A stretch of DNA of 64,000 bases, from positions 34,403,280-34,467,279 of the forward strand of contig CM035173.1 of the NCBI GenBank assembly GCA_020205615.1, read 5' to 3'. This stretch comes from Panax quinquefolius (lineage: Eukaryota; Streptophyta; Magnoliopsida; Apiales; Araliaceae). The stretch's first letter is position 1. Every line of letters begins with the position of its first letter. This document shows positions 1 through 11,903 of the stretch, piece after piece. Under the pieces are notes generated by a model. The model had not been told where the DNA came from. It saw nothing but the letters and a program-made list of their open reading frames with translations, and did no database searches. Position numbers and translations under genes: made by a program.

Positions 1-959
1 AACATGTTTTAAACATTTATTGCAACAAAAATACTCTTCCTCCTCGTATACTCATATATCCCACATTCGTTGTAAAATATCACCATTATTATATTATTAA
101 AATATAATAATATATTTAAATGAATTGTTTTATCGTAAAAAGATAAAATTTCAATTTTCAACAATTGTCACCATAAAAATTTTCTCCATCTATATCCACA
201 TAAAATCAATATTTTTCTCATCATATGAATCAATAATTAATTATTCGCAAATAATATTATAGTAATCACAATATCGACAACCGTGCAGCTTCGTGAAAGA
301 GGGGCTTTCCAATAAGAATTTCTTCTTCATCTACAAGCAATTAGGTGACCAAACCTCTCCTTAGATGTAACTTTCTAGACATTGCCAATAATGTTATCTA
401 ATAATATTATTCAGATAATATGAATTATTGCTTCGATAATGAAAGATATCGCAGAATGACAATTATCAAACAACAAAGAATATAAAATATCAACGCAAAG
501 AATTATTAACTCAATAAAATATCGAATAAAGAATTATCGTAACCATTATTGAGTAGTGCCTTCACGTAAGAATCAATAATTGTGCAATACTGTGCTACAT
601 GCTCAACCACGCCAGACATCGTATTTTAACCACCGGGTATTCCAACAATCTTAATTCAGAATAACTACGCCGTTATTTTTAACCAACTTATATTTGTCGT
701 TTCCTTCATCCAATCGCTTTCAGTTATGGGGCCACACATGGTCGCTACTGTCAGCATTTAATATTCCCCGACAAACATTTAATATTCCACGACCAAACGA
801 ATATTCCCGATTGACAATGAATATTTTATAACCACTGCTTTATTTTGAAATATTTATGATTTTACCCATAACTAACCACATTAATCAAATCAACCCTTAC
901 TATTTCAAAATAATAAATAAAGGAAATTCCTTTTTATTTAAAAATTTCGGGGTCTTACA
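1..959 (-). repeat. Partial chromovirus LTR (U3 part), cut by the window edge
   Basis: This stretch aligns with the right ends of the two LTRs at 2200-4859 and 7947-10615, including the stretch with 'gaggggctttcc' and the terminal 'ggggtcttaca' (TGTAAGACCCC on the minus strand). It is the 5' end of a minus-strand LTR. The bases to its right are not a polypurine tract, so this is most likely the outer 5' LTR of an element that continues left of the window. No TATA box falls in the visible part, as expected because the U3 of its relatives is about 1.2 kb long. Confidence 0.8.
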
Positions 960-1007
960 GTAATATTTCTATCCCCAAAACATGCAATTATCGAAACTAT
1001 ATTTTCC

Positions 1008-1015
1008 TATAAATA
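1008..1015 (+). promoter_or_regulatory. TATA box of the plus-strand LTR
   Basis: TATAAATA follows 'attttcc' and precedes 'gaagc'. The same arrangement occurs on the minus strand in the related LTRs at 3628-3635, 9392-9399 and 38301-38308, so this is probably the LTR's RNA polymerase II promoter. Confidence 0.55.
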
Positions 1016-1199
1016 GAAGCTAATTCTTCCTTCATTTCTCACCAATTCACTAAAGCTTTAGAGCCATTATTAAAGAGAGAAATTATAGAGAGAAATAAGA
1101 AGAAAAGTCTGCTACATTTCTATTCTAGTATCCAACTTAATTCTAAGGTAAGGGATATTATTCTTTCGTATTCACGAAGAGAAATACTTTCTTTCAATA

Positions 1200-1830
1200 C
1201 TCGTAAGAGTTGTTATTCCATTCTTCATTATTATGTTGGAATAACCTGTTTATGCGAAGTACCACATACATGGTGAAATTCTTCTGTTATTTCATTCTTT
1301 ATTATTATGTAAGAATAACCTGTTTATGCGAAGTACCGCATACATTGTGAAATTCTTCTATCATTTCATTCTTTATTATTCTGCTTAATATATCCTCATG
1401 CATGCTTTTTACGCCTTGGGACCGGGTTCCATTATTTATTATTCTCATTTAAATATCCTCAGATATATGCGTTTACGCCGGACACGGGTTCCATTATTTA
1501 TTATTTCGCATTAATTATTCTATCGGAAATATCTCATGCAATGCGTTTCACGCCTGCACTGGTTCCATTATTTATTATTCGCATTTATTATTCCCGCTTA
1601 ATATCGCCTCATGCGTATGCGTTCGTCGGACTGGTTCCATTATTTATTATTCTGTCGAGAATAACCTATCTGTGCGGTCTCTATCGCATGCATGGTGAAT
1701 CCTTCTGTTATTTTATTCTTTATTATTCTGTTGGAATAACCTGCCTATGTGGATTACCACATGCATGGTGAATGATCATTTGTATTCATTCATTCTTAAA
1801 TTGTGGAAATGATCTGTATACGTGGATTAT
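1200..1830 (+). repeat. Tandem repeat array in the LTR leader, type 1
   Basis: Imperfect units of roughly 80-90 bp repeat the phrases 'ggttccattatttattatt' and 'aataacctgtttatgcg', with variants of 'catgcatggtgaa'. A matching array in the opposite orientation lies at 37730-38165. The short open frames at 1541-1771 and 1822-2055 are products of these repeats and not genes. Confidence 0.7.
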
Positions 1831-2194
1831 CGCATGGCGGGTGAAAATCCATTTGCAGTTTCATATATTCTTTATTATACTCAGTTGGTTAAAGTTTTGA
1901 CTTCTATACTCCATGAAATTAGTGGAATATCATTGATATTTGCGCTTCATCCAGTATCTTTTCATGAAAATATTCTTCTGAGTATTCTTAAATTTTACTC
2001 TACAAAGAAGTATCATGTTGACAATTTAGACGTTATTAGTTATTGGATAAATTAATCTTGAACTTGTTTTATTGAATTATTATGTCATTGTCATCATCTT
2101 CATGCTTATATTGTAATGAAAGTCATATATGGCTTACGTGCATAAATGGACTTAGTATGATTATGACCAGGGATCATTCGGTATAATCATGACC

Positions 2195-2199
2195 TGTAA
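2195..2199. other. Target site duplication, left copy (TGTAA)
   Basis: TGTAA directly precedes the LTR at 2200 and is repeated exactly at 10616-10620, directly after the other LTR. This is the 5-bp duplication expected from LTR-retrotransposon integrase and fixes both ends of the insertion. Confidence 0.85.
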
Positions 2200-2744
2200 T
2201 GTGACGCCCCCAAAATAGGTATACACAACACCCATTCTGAGTCGCAAAATACATGGTACAGAAACAACTACAACTTTATTATCACAACAGTAAAACTGTG
2301 AGTTTAAATACAAATATTATCTTCTGACAATATCTATACTCAAATAAATCCTCATCACATTTATTGATACATTATTTTACAAAATGGTGAGGACTACTAA
2401 ACAATCCTTTCTAAAACCTTCATTCCATATTCCTTTACTCAAGACTTCGCTATATTCTCGCCTCCCGAGAAGAAAAATGGAACAAAAAGGAAAAGGGTGA
2501 GCTCAATTAGCCCAAAGAAGAATATTATGACTAAGATAATATACAACAAATTATCATTAGTCTCCAACAGGAAAAATCGATAGAATACAATAGACAACAA
2601 GTTTCGGATCAATATTAGCAATTGAAATAATAATTCATAAGAAGAGTTACGTAGAGAATAAAATCTACTATAATCTATGAATTTAATAAATCCATCATCA
2701 ATATTTTATCCCTGTAACATCAATCAATATTCATCTCAAATCAA

Positions 2745-2946
2745 ATATTCATCTTTGCACTACACAGCCAAAGATATTCATCGATCGGTCATGTTCATCT
2801 CAACACTGCTCATCTTTGCACTAAAGGCCAAAGATATTCATCAATCTGGCCATATGTTCATCTCAACACTGCTCATCTTTGCACTAAAGGCCAAAGATAT
2901 TCTTCAGAAATCATTCATCTTTGCACTACAAGCCAAAGATATTCAA
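2745..2946. repeat. Tandem array 'ctttgcactaaaggccaaag', LTR copy 1
   Basis: Three to four copies of a unit of about 65 bp containing 'catctttgcacta..gccaaagatattc' and 'catgttcatctcaacactg'. The unit is partly palindromic (CTTTG..CAAAG). The counterpart is at 8488-8690. Confidence 0.75.
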
Positions 2947-3184
2947 TAATATCATCATTTAAAGATGAGGATGATGAAAATATTTTTAAAGAAACGAATC
3001 CGGTGAAACAAAATGACAAGGATTAAGGATTCGTACTTGGTTTTATCCGTCCAAAAATACCTCAAAATAATCATAGTGGTGTAAAATTCAAGAATGATCA
3101 AAACATGGATACAATCAAAGCTAGTATCCAGATTAGATATTTTAGATTTAAAAGAAAAATTTTCATTTTTCAAATTGAATAGTG

Positions 3185-3362
3185 CCGTGATTCGTGAATA
3201 GTGTCAGTATCGTGAATAAAGTCTTGATACACGTGAATAAGAATCTCGACACCAAAAGATAGAAATTCCACAAAAACATCTTTACGCTTCATGAATAGTA
3301 CTCGTGAATAGTAAATCGTGAATAAGAACTCGTGAATAGTAACTCATGAATAAGAACCCCGA
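3185..3362. repeat. Array of 'gtgaatagt' motifs, LTR copy 1
   Basis: Seven or more copies of GTGAATA(G/A) with variable spacing, many followed by 'aactc'. The array lies downstream of the LTR TATA box on the minus strand, so it would be in the transcribed leader. The counterpart is at 8935-9121. Confidence 0.7.
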
Positions 3363-3627
3363 CATGAAAAAGTTCCAAATTTGATAAAACTTCAGATCAA
3401 CATTTCAAAGATAATGATATCAAGAAATAATATCATCCGAGAAGAAAATAACATCCCTTACCTCAAAGAATCAAGACTTCTAAGGAAAGGTCAAGTGATC
3501 TTTGAATGAAACTTCAGATTGAACAACAACTCTCAAAGTATCTAAATACTCACAAAATACGCCAATAATAATAGAGAGAAAGAGAGAAAACTTTGTTTCG
3601 TGTGATTTTCAATTCTAACTTAGCCTC

Positions 3628-3635
3628 TATTTATA
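3628..3635 (-). promoter_or_regulatory. LTR TATA box, copy 1
   Basis: Minus-strand TATAAATA about 1.22 kb from the LTR 5' end, preceded by 'ttttcc' and followed by 'gaggctaagtt'. Conserved in the partner LTR at 9392-9399. Confidence 0.55.
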
Positions 3636-4860
3636 GGAAAATGTTAAGACGTCAAGCAAGCAGACTTAACTCGCAACCCGATGGCTTTTTACTCGCTACT
3701 ATTCCCACCCACCACATTTGAAAATTCAATTGAGCACATTTCTCACCAACCAAAAGTGGGGCCCACTCAATTCTAGAATTTTCCACCAAAATCAATTATA
3801 AACCTAATTTCCTAATCACCACCTCTTAAAATTCATAACAAATCATTCATTCTTTTAACGGTTCAAAATTTGTGGACATATACTCAACTTATGTATGTAT
3901 AACATATCCAAATATTACAACGATCTAACTATTCGGATTAAAAATTATAACTCACACAATATATCGTAAAAATATCGATTTGATTTTTAATACCTCCATT
4001 CAAAACAAAATTATCGATAAAACACCTCAACATTAAATCATTCAATTATAACCACATAAAACAAATAAATCCATCATTTATAAATATTTTCTTATCATAT
4101 AAATCAATAATTAATTATTCACAAATAATATTACGTAATCACAATTATGACAACGGTGCCGCTTCGTGAAAAGGGGCTTTCCGATAAGGATTTCTCTCAT
4201 CTTGGCCAAGCAATTAGGTGACCAAACCTCTCCTCGATGAACTTTCTAGACATTGCCAATAATGCTATCTAATAATATTATTTAAATAATATGAATTATT
4301 GATCCGATAATGGGAAATATCTCAAAAAAGTGACAATTATTGAAGCAAAGAATAATATAAAATATCAACGCAAAGAATTATTGAATCAATAAAATAAAAT
4401 ATTGAGCAAGAATTCACCGTGAAAATTATTGAGTAGTGTCTTCTTACGTAAGGATCAATAATTCAACAATCACTGCAATATACCGTCAAAGTCTTCTTTG
4501 TGCAACCACGCCAGACATCGTATTTTAACCGCCGGGTATTCCAACAGTCTTAATTCAGTAATAACTACGTCGTTATTTTTAACCAACTTATATTTGTCGT
4601 TTCCTTCATCCAATCGCTTTCGTTATGGGGCCCACATGGTTTGGCGCGTCGTTGCATTTAATATTCCCGACAAAGCATTTAATATTCCACGACCAAACGA
4701 ATATTCCCAAACAACAATGAATATTTTATAACCACTTGCTTATTTTGAAATATTTATGCATTTTACCCATAACTAACCACATTAATCAAATCCACCCTTA
4801 CTATTTCAAAATAATAAATAAAGGAAATTCCTTTTATTTAAAAAATTTGAGGTCTTACAA

Positions 4861-4872
4861 CCTCCCTCCTTA
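4861..4872 (-). other. Polypurine tract
   Basis: Minus-strand AAGGAGGGAGG lies immediately upstream of the LTR start TGTAAGACC. It follows the last codons of the integrase frame, the usual place for the plus-strand priming site. Confidence 0.65.
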
Positions 4873-5290
4873 TGAAATTTCGTCCTCGAAATTGGCGTGA
4901 CGTACTGGTGTTTCAAAAGATGAGGATACCTCGCTTTCATTTCCGCTTTCCAATTCCCTGTGTCATTTCCTCTATAGCATGATTCCTCCACAAAACTTTA
5001 ACTTGTGGTATGACCTTTCGTGGCGTGGACATGCTCCTTCCTATCCAAAATCTTGACAGTACCTCCTCATACGTTAAGTCTTGGCTATCTCGTCCGGTTC
5101 TAACTCAACGACGTAGTTCGGTCGTCCACATATTTACGTAACATCGACACGTGAAAAACGTTATGAACACGCGTCATACTTGGCGGCAAAACGAGTCTAT
5201 AGGCCACGGTTCCTATTCGATCGAGAATTTCAATCTGGATTAATAAATCAAGGTTTGAGCTTTCCTCACCTCACCGATTCTCACTTTTGA
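4864..5290 (-). pseudogene. Integrase C-terminus / chromodomain remnant
   Basis: Reading the minus strand in several frames gives the C-terminal end of a chromovirus integrase: 'VAYRLVLPPS', then 'VHNVFHVSMLRKYV', then 'VLWRNHAIEE' and 'MKARYPHLL'. These match the usual order of the integrase C-terminal domain and the degenerate chromodomain of Tekay-type elements. Stops and frameshifts interrupt it, and the catalytic core that should precede it is absent. Confidence 0.75.
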
Positions 5291-6070
5291 AATAACAACT
5301 TCTTGCACCTCTCCTTCTTCAAATTCATCGACTTGATTGTGTAGCTTGAATGCGACTTTAACTTTATCGATTAAAGTCGATTATACTCAGATATCATCAC
5401 GCATCAGATATCATCACGTGGGTACCTAGAGTTTTCATCTCCATCTCTATTATTTGTATATTATACTGAAATGAGTCTTTGACAATATCGTACTCAGATT
5501 GTATACGATCTTCTACTCAACACGCCGCCTACCACGCTCGCTTTTCCGGGATGACATGGTCGTAACATGTCTTGAAATGAGTCTCTCTTGAGTTCTTCAA
5601 GCTCTTACCACATTCCTTGCTCCATTTGAATTTTGTATCTCTATGAGTCATACCACGTTAATGGAATAGTGATTCGAGAATATCCTTCAACAAATCTCCG
5701 ATAATAGCCAACTAAGCCTGAAAGCTACGATTTCGACATCGACTTAGGTTGCTCTCAATCGTGACTCATATCCCAATCTTGGATAAGACGTCACAATGAC
5801 ACCTATCGATTTACTATCGCATTTAATATGACGTCCCTACAGAGAGTTCGGCAGGTGAATTCCACAAAGGAAGTCACAAGATAAAGGTTCGTGTACCAAA
5901 TTCTATAGTTGAATTTTTAACTCCTCAAGTTCAATAGAGCCATTTGATATGAGATTTTAGAAATAAGTTTTGTAGGGTTCAAAGTCGATACAAAATTTAA
6001 TATCGAAGCTTTGGAAGTAAGCCAAGAAATTCTTCGAGAAAATACGCCAGAAAAATCAATAACAACAAGA
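5291..6070 (-). pseudogene. Deleted pol remnant (protease-RT junction and RNase H end)
   Basis: Two stretches align with the better-preserved element further right: 5340-5560 with 24027-24240 (end of RNase H and linker) and about 5840-6010 with 25365-25470 (between protease and RT). The RT palm and most of RNase H that lie between them in the other copy are missing, so an internal deletion is inferred. Confidence 0.6.
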
Positions 6071-6077
6071 ATATTAT

Positions 6078-6900
6078 TCAAATCGACGTGTCTTTATTCA
6101 AATCCATAACATGGACTAAGAAAACTTGACATCCGTAATAAACGAATGACTTCATGGCTTGATATGAAAATGTTTGACTACAATGGTTTGATTGCTTGAA
6201 TTGAATAACAAAGTTGCTTAAGAATATGAAAACTAACAACCTTACAAAAGCAATCAATTTGGCATGATGAGTAGTTAACCTTAAAATCACATCAAAAGCA
6301 AATATCTCTATAGAAATAAGGTTAACGAGGTAATGTGATAGTGCCAACTGAATCAAGCAAGATTTTTAAACAACGGATGTAATGAAAGTTTCTCTAACTG
6401 AGTCTCCATAAATAGGTCAAAGTCTAATTTCTCCGTAGTCAAGTTCAAACGTTGAGTATAAAAGCAAGAGAGATAAAAGAATGGGTAGAACCAATATCTA
6501 GTAAGGTATATATTCTTCAGCAAGAATTTATAATTAACTAACCTGTCTTAACTTCGTTCGGATTCCTCAGATTTTGACCCGGCCACGACAAACGCTCTTC
6601 CGTAAATCGTTGACTTTGACTTTTCTAGACATCCTTTTGAGTCACCATTCCCGCTTGACTGGGTTTCGATATCGCATAATCTCGAAAGCGATATGTCCTT
6701 CTTTTCCACAATTATAGCATACCTTAAAGCTGTTGTGGGCGGTTCAATGATATGTCCTCTTTCCAAGATTTGTAACATACGACCGATGGTCTTTCTCCTC
6801 CTTGGAACTAGTTGCTCGGGCGCCGACGTCTTCAAATGGTCGTTGTTGAATCTCCTCTTTTAAAATCTCCTCCCGACTCGCTTCTTCTATTTTCATGGCC
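6078..6900 (-). pseudogene. Zinc knuckle and protease remnant
   Basis: On the minus strand 6548-6835 corresponds to the gag zinc-knuckle region and 6078-6356 to the retropepsin end (compare 'FDVILRLTTHHAKLIAF' with the 'DVILGIDWLTTHHAK' of the copy at 25674-26198). Frames are broken between them and the protease active-site stretch is not intact. Confidence 0.65.
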
Positions 6901-7009
6901 ATGATTACCACCCGAAGTGGTTACCGCCTTTGTCCAGTATTCTTCTTTCTCCGCCGGTTATCGTTATTTTGTTGACTACTATCTTCTAGATGATCCTCGG
7001 TTATGGTCC

Positions 7010-7776
7010 CTCGGTTGAACGTATTTCGTTATCTCGCTTCTAACAACCGAGCCTCGCTGACAACATCCGAATAGAGAGAAAATTTATGAGAAATGAGATA
7101 TCGACGTATGCCGGGTTTCAAACCTCTCGTAAACATCCGCGTCATCGTTCCTCATTCTCCACCAAATGAGGTGCAAACTCGATAACTCGCGAACTTCGCT
7201 TTCGTCTTTGGGATACCGCCATGTTATTCTCGCTTCTAGTCTAATAAACTCCACTTCCTTCATATGACGAATACTTTCGTGGAAGTACTTGTCATTGAAC
7301 TGCTTTTCAAACGTCTCCCACGACATCGCCGAAAGTAAATTTGGATGGGTACGCTTCATGATTCCCACCAAGAATCACTCACCACGGAACATAAAAGTAG
7401 CGAATGGAACTTTCTGTTCCTCCGCATCCCAAGACATCGAATATCTTGGTAATTTGCTTGACCCATGTTTCGCGCCATGATCGGATCTCGCTTTCCCAAC
7501 TCGGTGGTCCCAACTTTGAAGCTCGCTTGGTTGTGACCACCCATGAATTACTATCATTTCTCCTCGTATTTTGAACACGAGTCTCCCTCGTCGATTTTGC
7601 ATGAATCGCAAAAAACTTCTAAACATCCCTCGTTCATCATCTCGCTTCAATGGTGTTGTTCACGGGAGGAACATTGCCCCGACTGTTGCACGTTCTCCTC
7701 GTCAGTGAAAGACAGCATCTCCACGGCCTCATTTACTCCTTTGTTAATATTCTCAAACGACATTCTCAAATCGTCA
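7010..7776 (-). pseudogene. gag remnant
   Basis: Frames at 7375-7650 and 7084-7371 contain the retrotransposon gag signature, including 'FNDKYF', 'HESIRHMKEVEFIRLE' and an N-terminal 'MFRSFLRFMQNRRG'. The same order occurs at 26448-27225 in the second chromovirus. Frameshifts separate the pieces. Confidence 0.7.
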
Positions 7777-7927
7777 TAAAATAAGGGTTAATTAAGGAAA
7801 TCAATATATCACATAATATCCCTATATCTTCGACCAACTAACAAATAAGCTTAGGTAGGACACACTAGCGAAGGATTTACTCGTCTCTCCCTCCTAGTTC
7901 TATTCCCGATCTCGCTGGAGATCATAT

Positions 7928-7946
7928 CCCTAAGCTCGATATTAAC
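7928..7946 (-). other. Degraded primer binding site
   Basis: On the minus strand the LTR end GTCACA is followed by 'gttaatatcgagcttag'. The better copy at 27394-27412 reads 'gttggtatcaaagctt', close to the initiator tRNA-Met primer site TGGTATCAGAGC. Here the match is largely lost. Confidence 0.5.
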
Positions 7947-8487
7947 TGTGACGCCCCCAAAATAGGTATACACAACACCCATTCCGAAGTCGCCAAATAC
8001 ATGGTGCGTAAACAACTACAACTTTATTATCACAACAAGAAAGCGTGAGTTTAAATACAAATATTATCTTCTGATAATATCTATACTCAAATAAATTCTC
8101 ATCACATTTATTGATACATTATTTTACAAAATGGTGAGGACTACTAAACAATCCTTTCTAAAACCTTCATTCCATACCCCGACTAAGACTCGCATTATAT
8201 TCTCGCCTCCCGAGAAGAAAAATGGAACAAAAAGGAAAAGGGTGAGCTCAACTAGCCCAAGAAAAGAATATTATGACTAAGATAATATACAACAAATTAT
8301 CATTAGTCTCCAACAGGAAAAATCGATAATACAATAGACAACAAGTTTCGGATCAATATTAGCGGTGAAAATAATAATTCATGTAAGAGTTACGTAGAGA
8401 ATAAAATCTACTATAATCTATGAATTTAACGATCCATCATCAATATTTTATCCTCGTAACATCAATCAATATTCATCTCAAATCAAA

Positions 8488-8690
8488 TATTCATCTTTGC
8501 CTTACTACAGCCAAAGATATTCATCGGTCGGTCATGTTCATCTCAACACTGCTCATCTTTGCACTAAAGGCCAAAGATATTCATCAATCTGGCCATGTTC
8601 ATCTCAACACTGCTCATCTTTGCACTAAAGGCCAAAGATATTCTTCAGAAATCATTCATCTTGCACTACTGGGCCAAAGATATTCAATAA
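8488..8690. repeat. Tandem array 'ctttgcactaaaggccaaag', LTR copy 2
   Basis: Same units in the same order as at 2745-2946. The 115-residue open frame at 8420-8767 is made of this repeat and is not a gene. Confidence 0.72.
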
Positions 8691-8934
8691 TATCATCATT
8701 TAAGACCGAGGATGATGAAAAATATTTTAAAGAAACGAATCCGGTGAAACAAAATGACAAGGATTAAGGATTAGACTTGGTTTTATCCACGCCCAAAAAT
8801 ACCTCAAAAATAATCATAGTGGTGTAAAATTCAAGAATGATCAAAAACATGGATACAATCAAAGCTAGTATCCAGATTAGATATTTTAGATTTAAAAGAA
8901 AAATTTTCATTTTTCAAATTGAATAGTCAGATAT

Positions 8935-9121
8935 GAATGAATAGTGTCAGAGTATCGTGAATAAAGGCCGTATCACGTGAATAAGAACTCCGACACCAAA
9001 AGATAAAAATTCCACAAAAACATCTTCACGCTTCAGCATTGAATAGTACTCGTGAATAAGAACTCGTGAATAGTAACTCATGAATAGTAACTCGTGAATA
9101 GTAACTCATGAATAGTAAACC
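8935..9121. repeat. Array of 'gtgaatagt' motifs, LTR copy 2
   Basis: Counterpart of 3185-3362, with a more regular run of 'gtgaatagtaactcatgaatag' type units near 9050-9115. Confidence 0.68.
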
Positions 9122-9391
9122 CCGACATGAAAAAGTTCCAAATTTGATAAAAACTTGGATCAACATTTCAAAGATAATGATATCAAGAAATAATATCATC
9201 CGAGAAGAAAATAACATCCTTACCTCAAAGAATCAAGATTCCTAAGGAAAGGCTCAAGTGATTTGAATGAAACTCATCTCAACAAAGAACTCTCAAAGTA
9301 TCTAAATACTCACAAAATATGCTCAATAATATAGAGAGAGAGAAAGAGAAAACTTTGTTTACGGTGTGATTTTCAATTCTAACTTAGCCTC

Positions 9392-9399
9392 TATTTATA
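9392..9399 (-). promoter_or_regulatory. LTR TATA box, copy 2
   Basis: Minus-strand TATAAATA in the 5' LTR of the nested element, at the same place as in the partner LTR. Confidence 0.55.
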
Positions 9400-10615
9400 G
9401 GAAAATGTTAAGACGCCAAGCGGACTTAACTCGCAAACCCGATGGCTTTTACTCGCTACTATTCCCACCCACCACATTTGAAAATTCAATTGAGCACATT
9501 TCTCACCAACCAAAAGTGGGGCTCACTCAATTCTAGAATTTTCCACCAAAATCAATTATAAACCTAATTTCCGAATCAGCCACCTCTTAAAATTCATAAC
9601 AAATCATTCATTCTTTTTTAACGGTTCAAAATTTGTGGACATATACTCAACTTATGTATGTATAACATATCCAAATATTACAACGATCCAACGGTCGGAT
9701 TAAAAATTATAACTCACACAATATATCGTAAAAATACTGATTTGATTTTTAATACCTCCATTCCGACAAAATTACTGATGAAACACCTCAACATTAAATC
9801 ATTCAATTATAACCACATAAAACAAATAAATCCATCATTTATAAATATTTTCTTATCATATAAATCAATAATTAATTATTCACAAATAATATTACGTAAT
9901 CACAATTATGACAACCCGGTAGCTCCTCAGAAAGAGGGGCTTTCCGATAAGGATTTCTCCTTCGCGCCGCAATTAGGTGACCAAACCTCTCCTCGATGTA
10001 ACTTTCTAGACATTGCCAATAATGCTATCTAATAATATTATTTAAATAATATGAATTATTGATCCGATAATGGGAAATCATTGTGCGTTGACAATTATTG
10101 AAACAAAGAATAATATAAAATATCAACGCAAAGAATTATTGAATCAATAAAATAAAATATTGAGCAAGAACTCACCGTGAAAAATTATTGAGTAAAGTGC
10201 CTTCTACGTAAGGATCAATAATTCAACAACATCATGCAATACCGTGTGTCTTCTTTGTGCAACCACGCCGACATCGATTTTAACCACGGGTATTCCAACA
10301 AGCCTTAATTCAGAATAACTACGCGCAGTTATTTTTAACCAACTTATATTTGTCGTTTCCTTCATCCAATCGCTTTCGTTTATGGGCCCACACATGGATC
10401 GCTACGTCATCGCATTTAATATTCCCGACAAGATTTAATATTCCACGCACCAAACTAATATTCCCCGACAACAATGAATATTTTATAACCACTTGCTTAT
10501 TTTGAAATATTTGCGCATTTTACCCATAACTAACCACATTAATCAAATCCACCCTTACTATTTCAAAATAATAAATAAAGGTCCTTTTTATTTAAAAAAA
10601 TTTCGGGGTCTTACA

Positions 10616-11311
10616 TGTAATGTTATAAATGATATGGTAAAAGTCCTCATTAGCCTGTAATGCATTGATGGACAGTTTTTGGTATGATTATGACCAGAGA
10701 TTATTCGGTATAGTCATGACCGTTGATGATTTAATGAATATCCTTGGCTCGTCGTACAAGGATGATTATAAGATGTGGTTTATTTATTAAGCTGAGTCTC
10801 AACGATAAAAGTTGATGAAAATATTTTTAAATCATAGAAGATAGTAGGTTTTATTCTCTACATGATTCTTCTAATAGATTGCTTATTTCGCTGCAGTTAA
10901 ACTTGATGTCTATTGTATTTTATCAGTTTAACATTGTTGAAGACTACTGATAATTTATTTTGTATTATCTTAGTCATAATATTTCTTACTGGGCTAGTTG
11001 AGCTCACCCTTTATTTCACTGTTCTCTTCAGAAAATGAGAATATAGATGGGACGAGTCGGGAAAAGGAGTGACGGTCCAGAAGATAGCATTAGTAGTCTT
11101 CACTATTCTGTTAAATAATGTGACAATAAATATAACGAGGACTCCTTTGAGTGTGGATATTGTCTAGATGACAATATTCCTATTAAAACTCTCAGTTTAT
11201 GTATTGTCGTATATTACACGACGGTTGTATAATTAAGTTTGTATTTGTATTTTGTACCATATATTTGGCGACTCAAGATAGGTGATGTATACCTATTTTG
11301 GGGGCGTCACA
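10616..11311 (+). repeat. Plus-strand chromovirus LTR, second part
   Basis: Continuation of the LTR of 960-2199 after the insertion; 10616-10620 is the right copy of TGTAA. It ends with 'ttttgggggcgtcaca', the same 3' end as the other LTRs, and aligns in reverse with 27413-28173. The following bases contain no primer binding site, so this is a 3' LTR or a solo LTR. Confidence 0.78.
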
Positions 11312-11903
11312 TCAATTTCCGTTGTGAAAATATCAAATTACGTATTTTAATTTATAAATCATATAAGTCATTCCCAAACCGACCCGACATTGTCACGTGA
11401 GGGTGGGTTAGGATTAGGCTTAGGATGATTTTCTTGCTTTTTTTGTTTTTATTTTATTTTTTTCATAAATCTAATTTTAGAGAATACAATAAAATTTGAG
11501 TATTACTAAGTATGAATTAATGCTTGATACACATACATTATTTGCACAAAAATATTTAATAAAATACACTCAATATTATAATTTTTTTACTAAAATACAC
11601 TCAATATTATAAAAAGTTACATTACTTACTAATTATATAAAGCAAAGAAATATAAAATGATAGCAAAAAATTATTTTAATCGGAATACTTTTATAGTTAT
11701 ATCTAAATCATAAAACACCATAAACCCTATATTAATATCAAAATTCCCAATATATCGATTGAAGGTTAAATATAAATTTTAGTTAATTTCATCACCTAAT
11801 AAAATTGATGGATAAATATAAAATTTAGTAAAATATATTACTTTTTTTTTCTCGCTACTCTTCAATATCTAATGAGTTAATTCTTTTCCTTTAATATCAT
11901 CAT
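11312..11903. other. Intergenic, AT-rich
   Basis: Between the LTR end and the tRNA gene I see only AT-rich sequence with a short G-rich patch near 11398-11430 ('gagggtgggttaggattagg') and a duplicated 'aaaatacactcaatattataa' near 11561-11614. No gene is evident. Confidence 0.5.

Larger units (their letters stand above)
960..2199 (+). repeat. Plus-strand chromovirus LTR, first visible part
   Basis: The segment has a TATA box, a leader like that of the LTR at 37403-39284 (shared 'aattcactaaagctttagag'-type stretch) and long tandem repeats. It is interrupted at 2199 by the element at 2200-10615 and resumes at 10616. Its own U3 start is missing, apparently cut by the LTR that ends at 959. It belongs to the same subfamily as the split LTR at 27413-28173 / 37403-39284, in the opposite orientation. 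Confidence 0.75.
2200..4859 (-). repeat. 3' LTR of the nested chromovirus
   Basis: On the minus strand it runs from TGTAAGACC to GGGGGCGTCACA. It is near-identical over long blocks to the LTR at 7947-10615. It carries a tandem array (2745-2946), a 'gtgaatagt' array (3185-3362) and a TATA box (3628-3635). Confidence 0.88.
2200..10615 (-). mobile_element. Ty3/gypsy chromovirus (Tekay/Del-like), nested and decayed
   Basis: A complete insertion of 8.4 kb with LTRs of 2660 and 2669 bp, an internal region of about 3.1 kb (4860-7946), a polypurine tract next to the left LTR and a degraded primer site next to the right LTR. On the minus strand the internal region shows gag, zinc knuckle, protease, a small pol remnant and the integrase C-terminus with a chromodomain-like end. 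Most of RT, RNase H and the integrase core are deleted and every frame is broken, so it could only move with help from another element. The clade is inferred from the long LTRs and the C-terminal motif order. Confidence 0.88.
7947..10615 (-). repeat. 5' LTR of the nested chromovirus
   Basis: Partner of 2200-4859 with the same ends. Identity is high in long blocks but broken by short clusters of mismatches and indels, for example near 7985-8045 and 8175-8200. TGTAA follows directly as the right target duplication. Confidence 0.88.

Noticed and set aside
1541..2055. Open frames of 76 and 77 codons as small genes
   Set aside because: They are made of LTR tandem repeats ('VPLFII' repeated) and have no independent support.
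8420..8767. 115-codon open frame as a gene
   Set aside because: The protein is the repeat 'STLLIFALKAKDIHQSG'; the same repeat is shifted in frame in the partner LTR.
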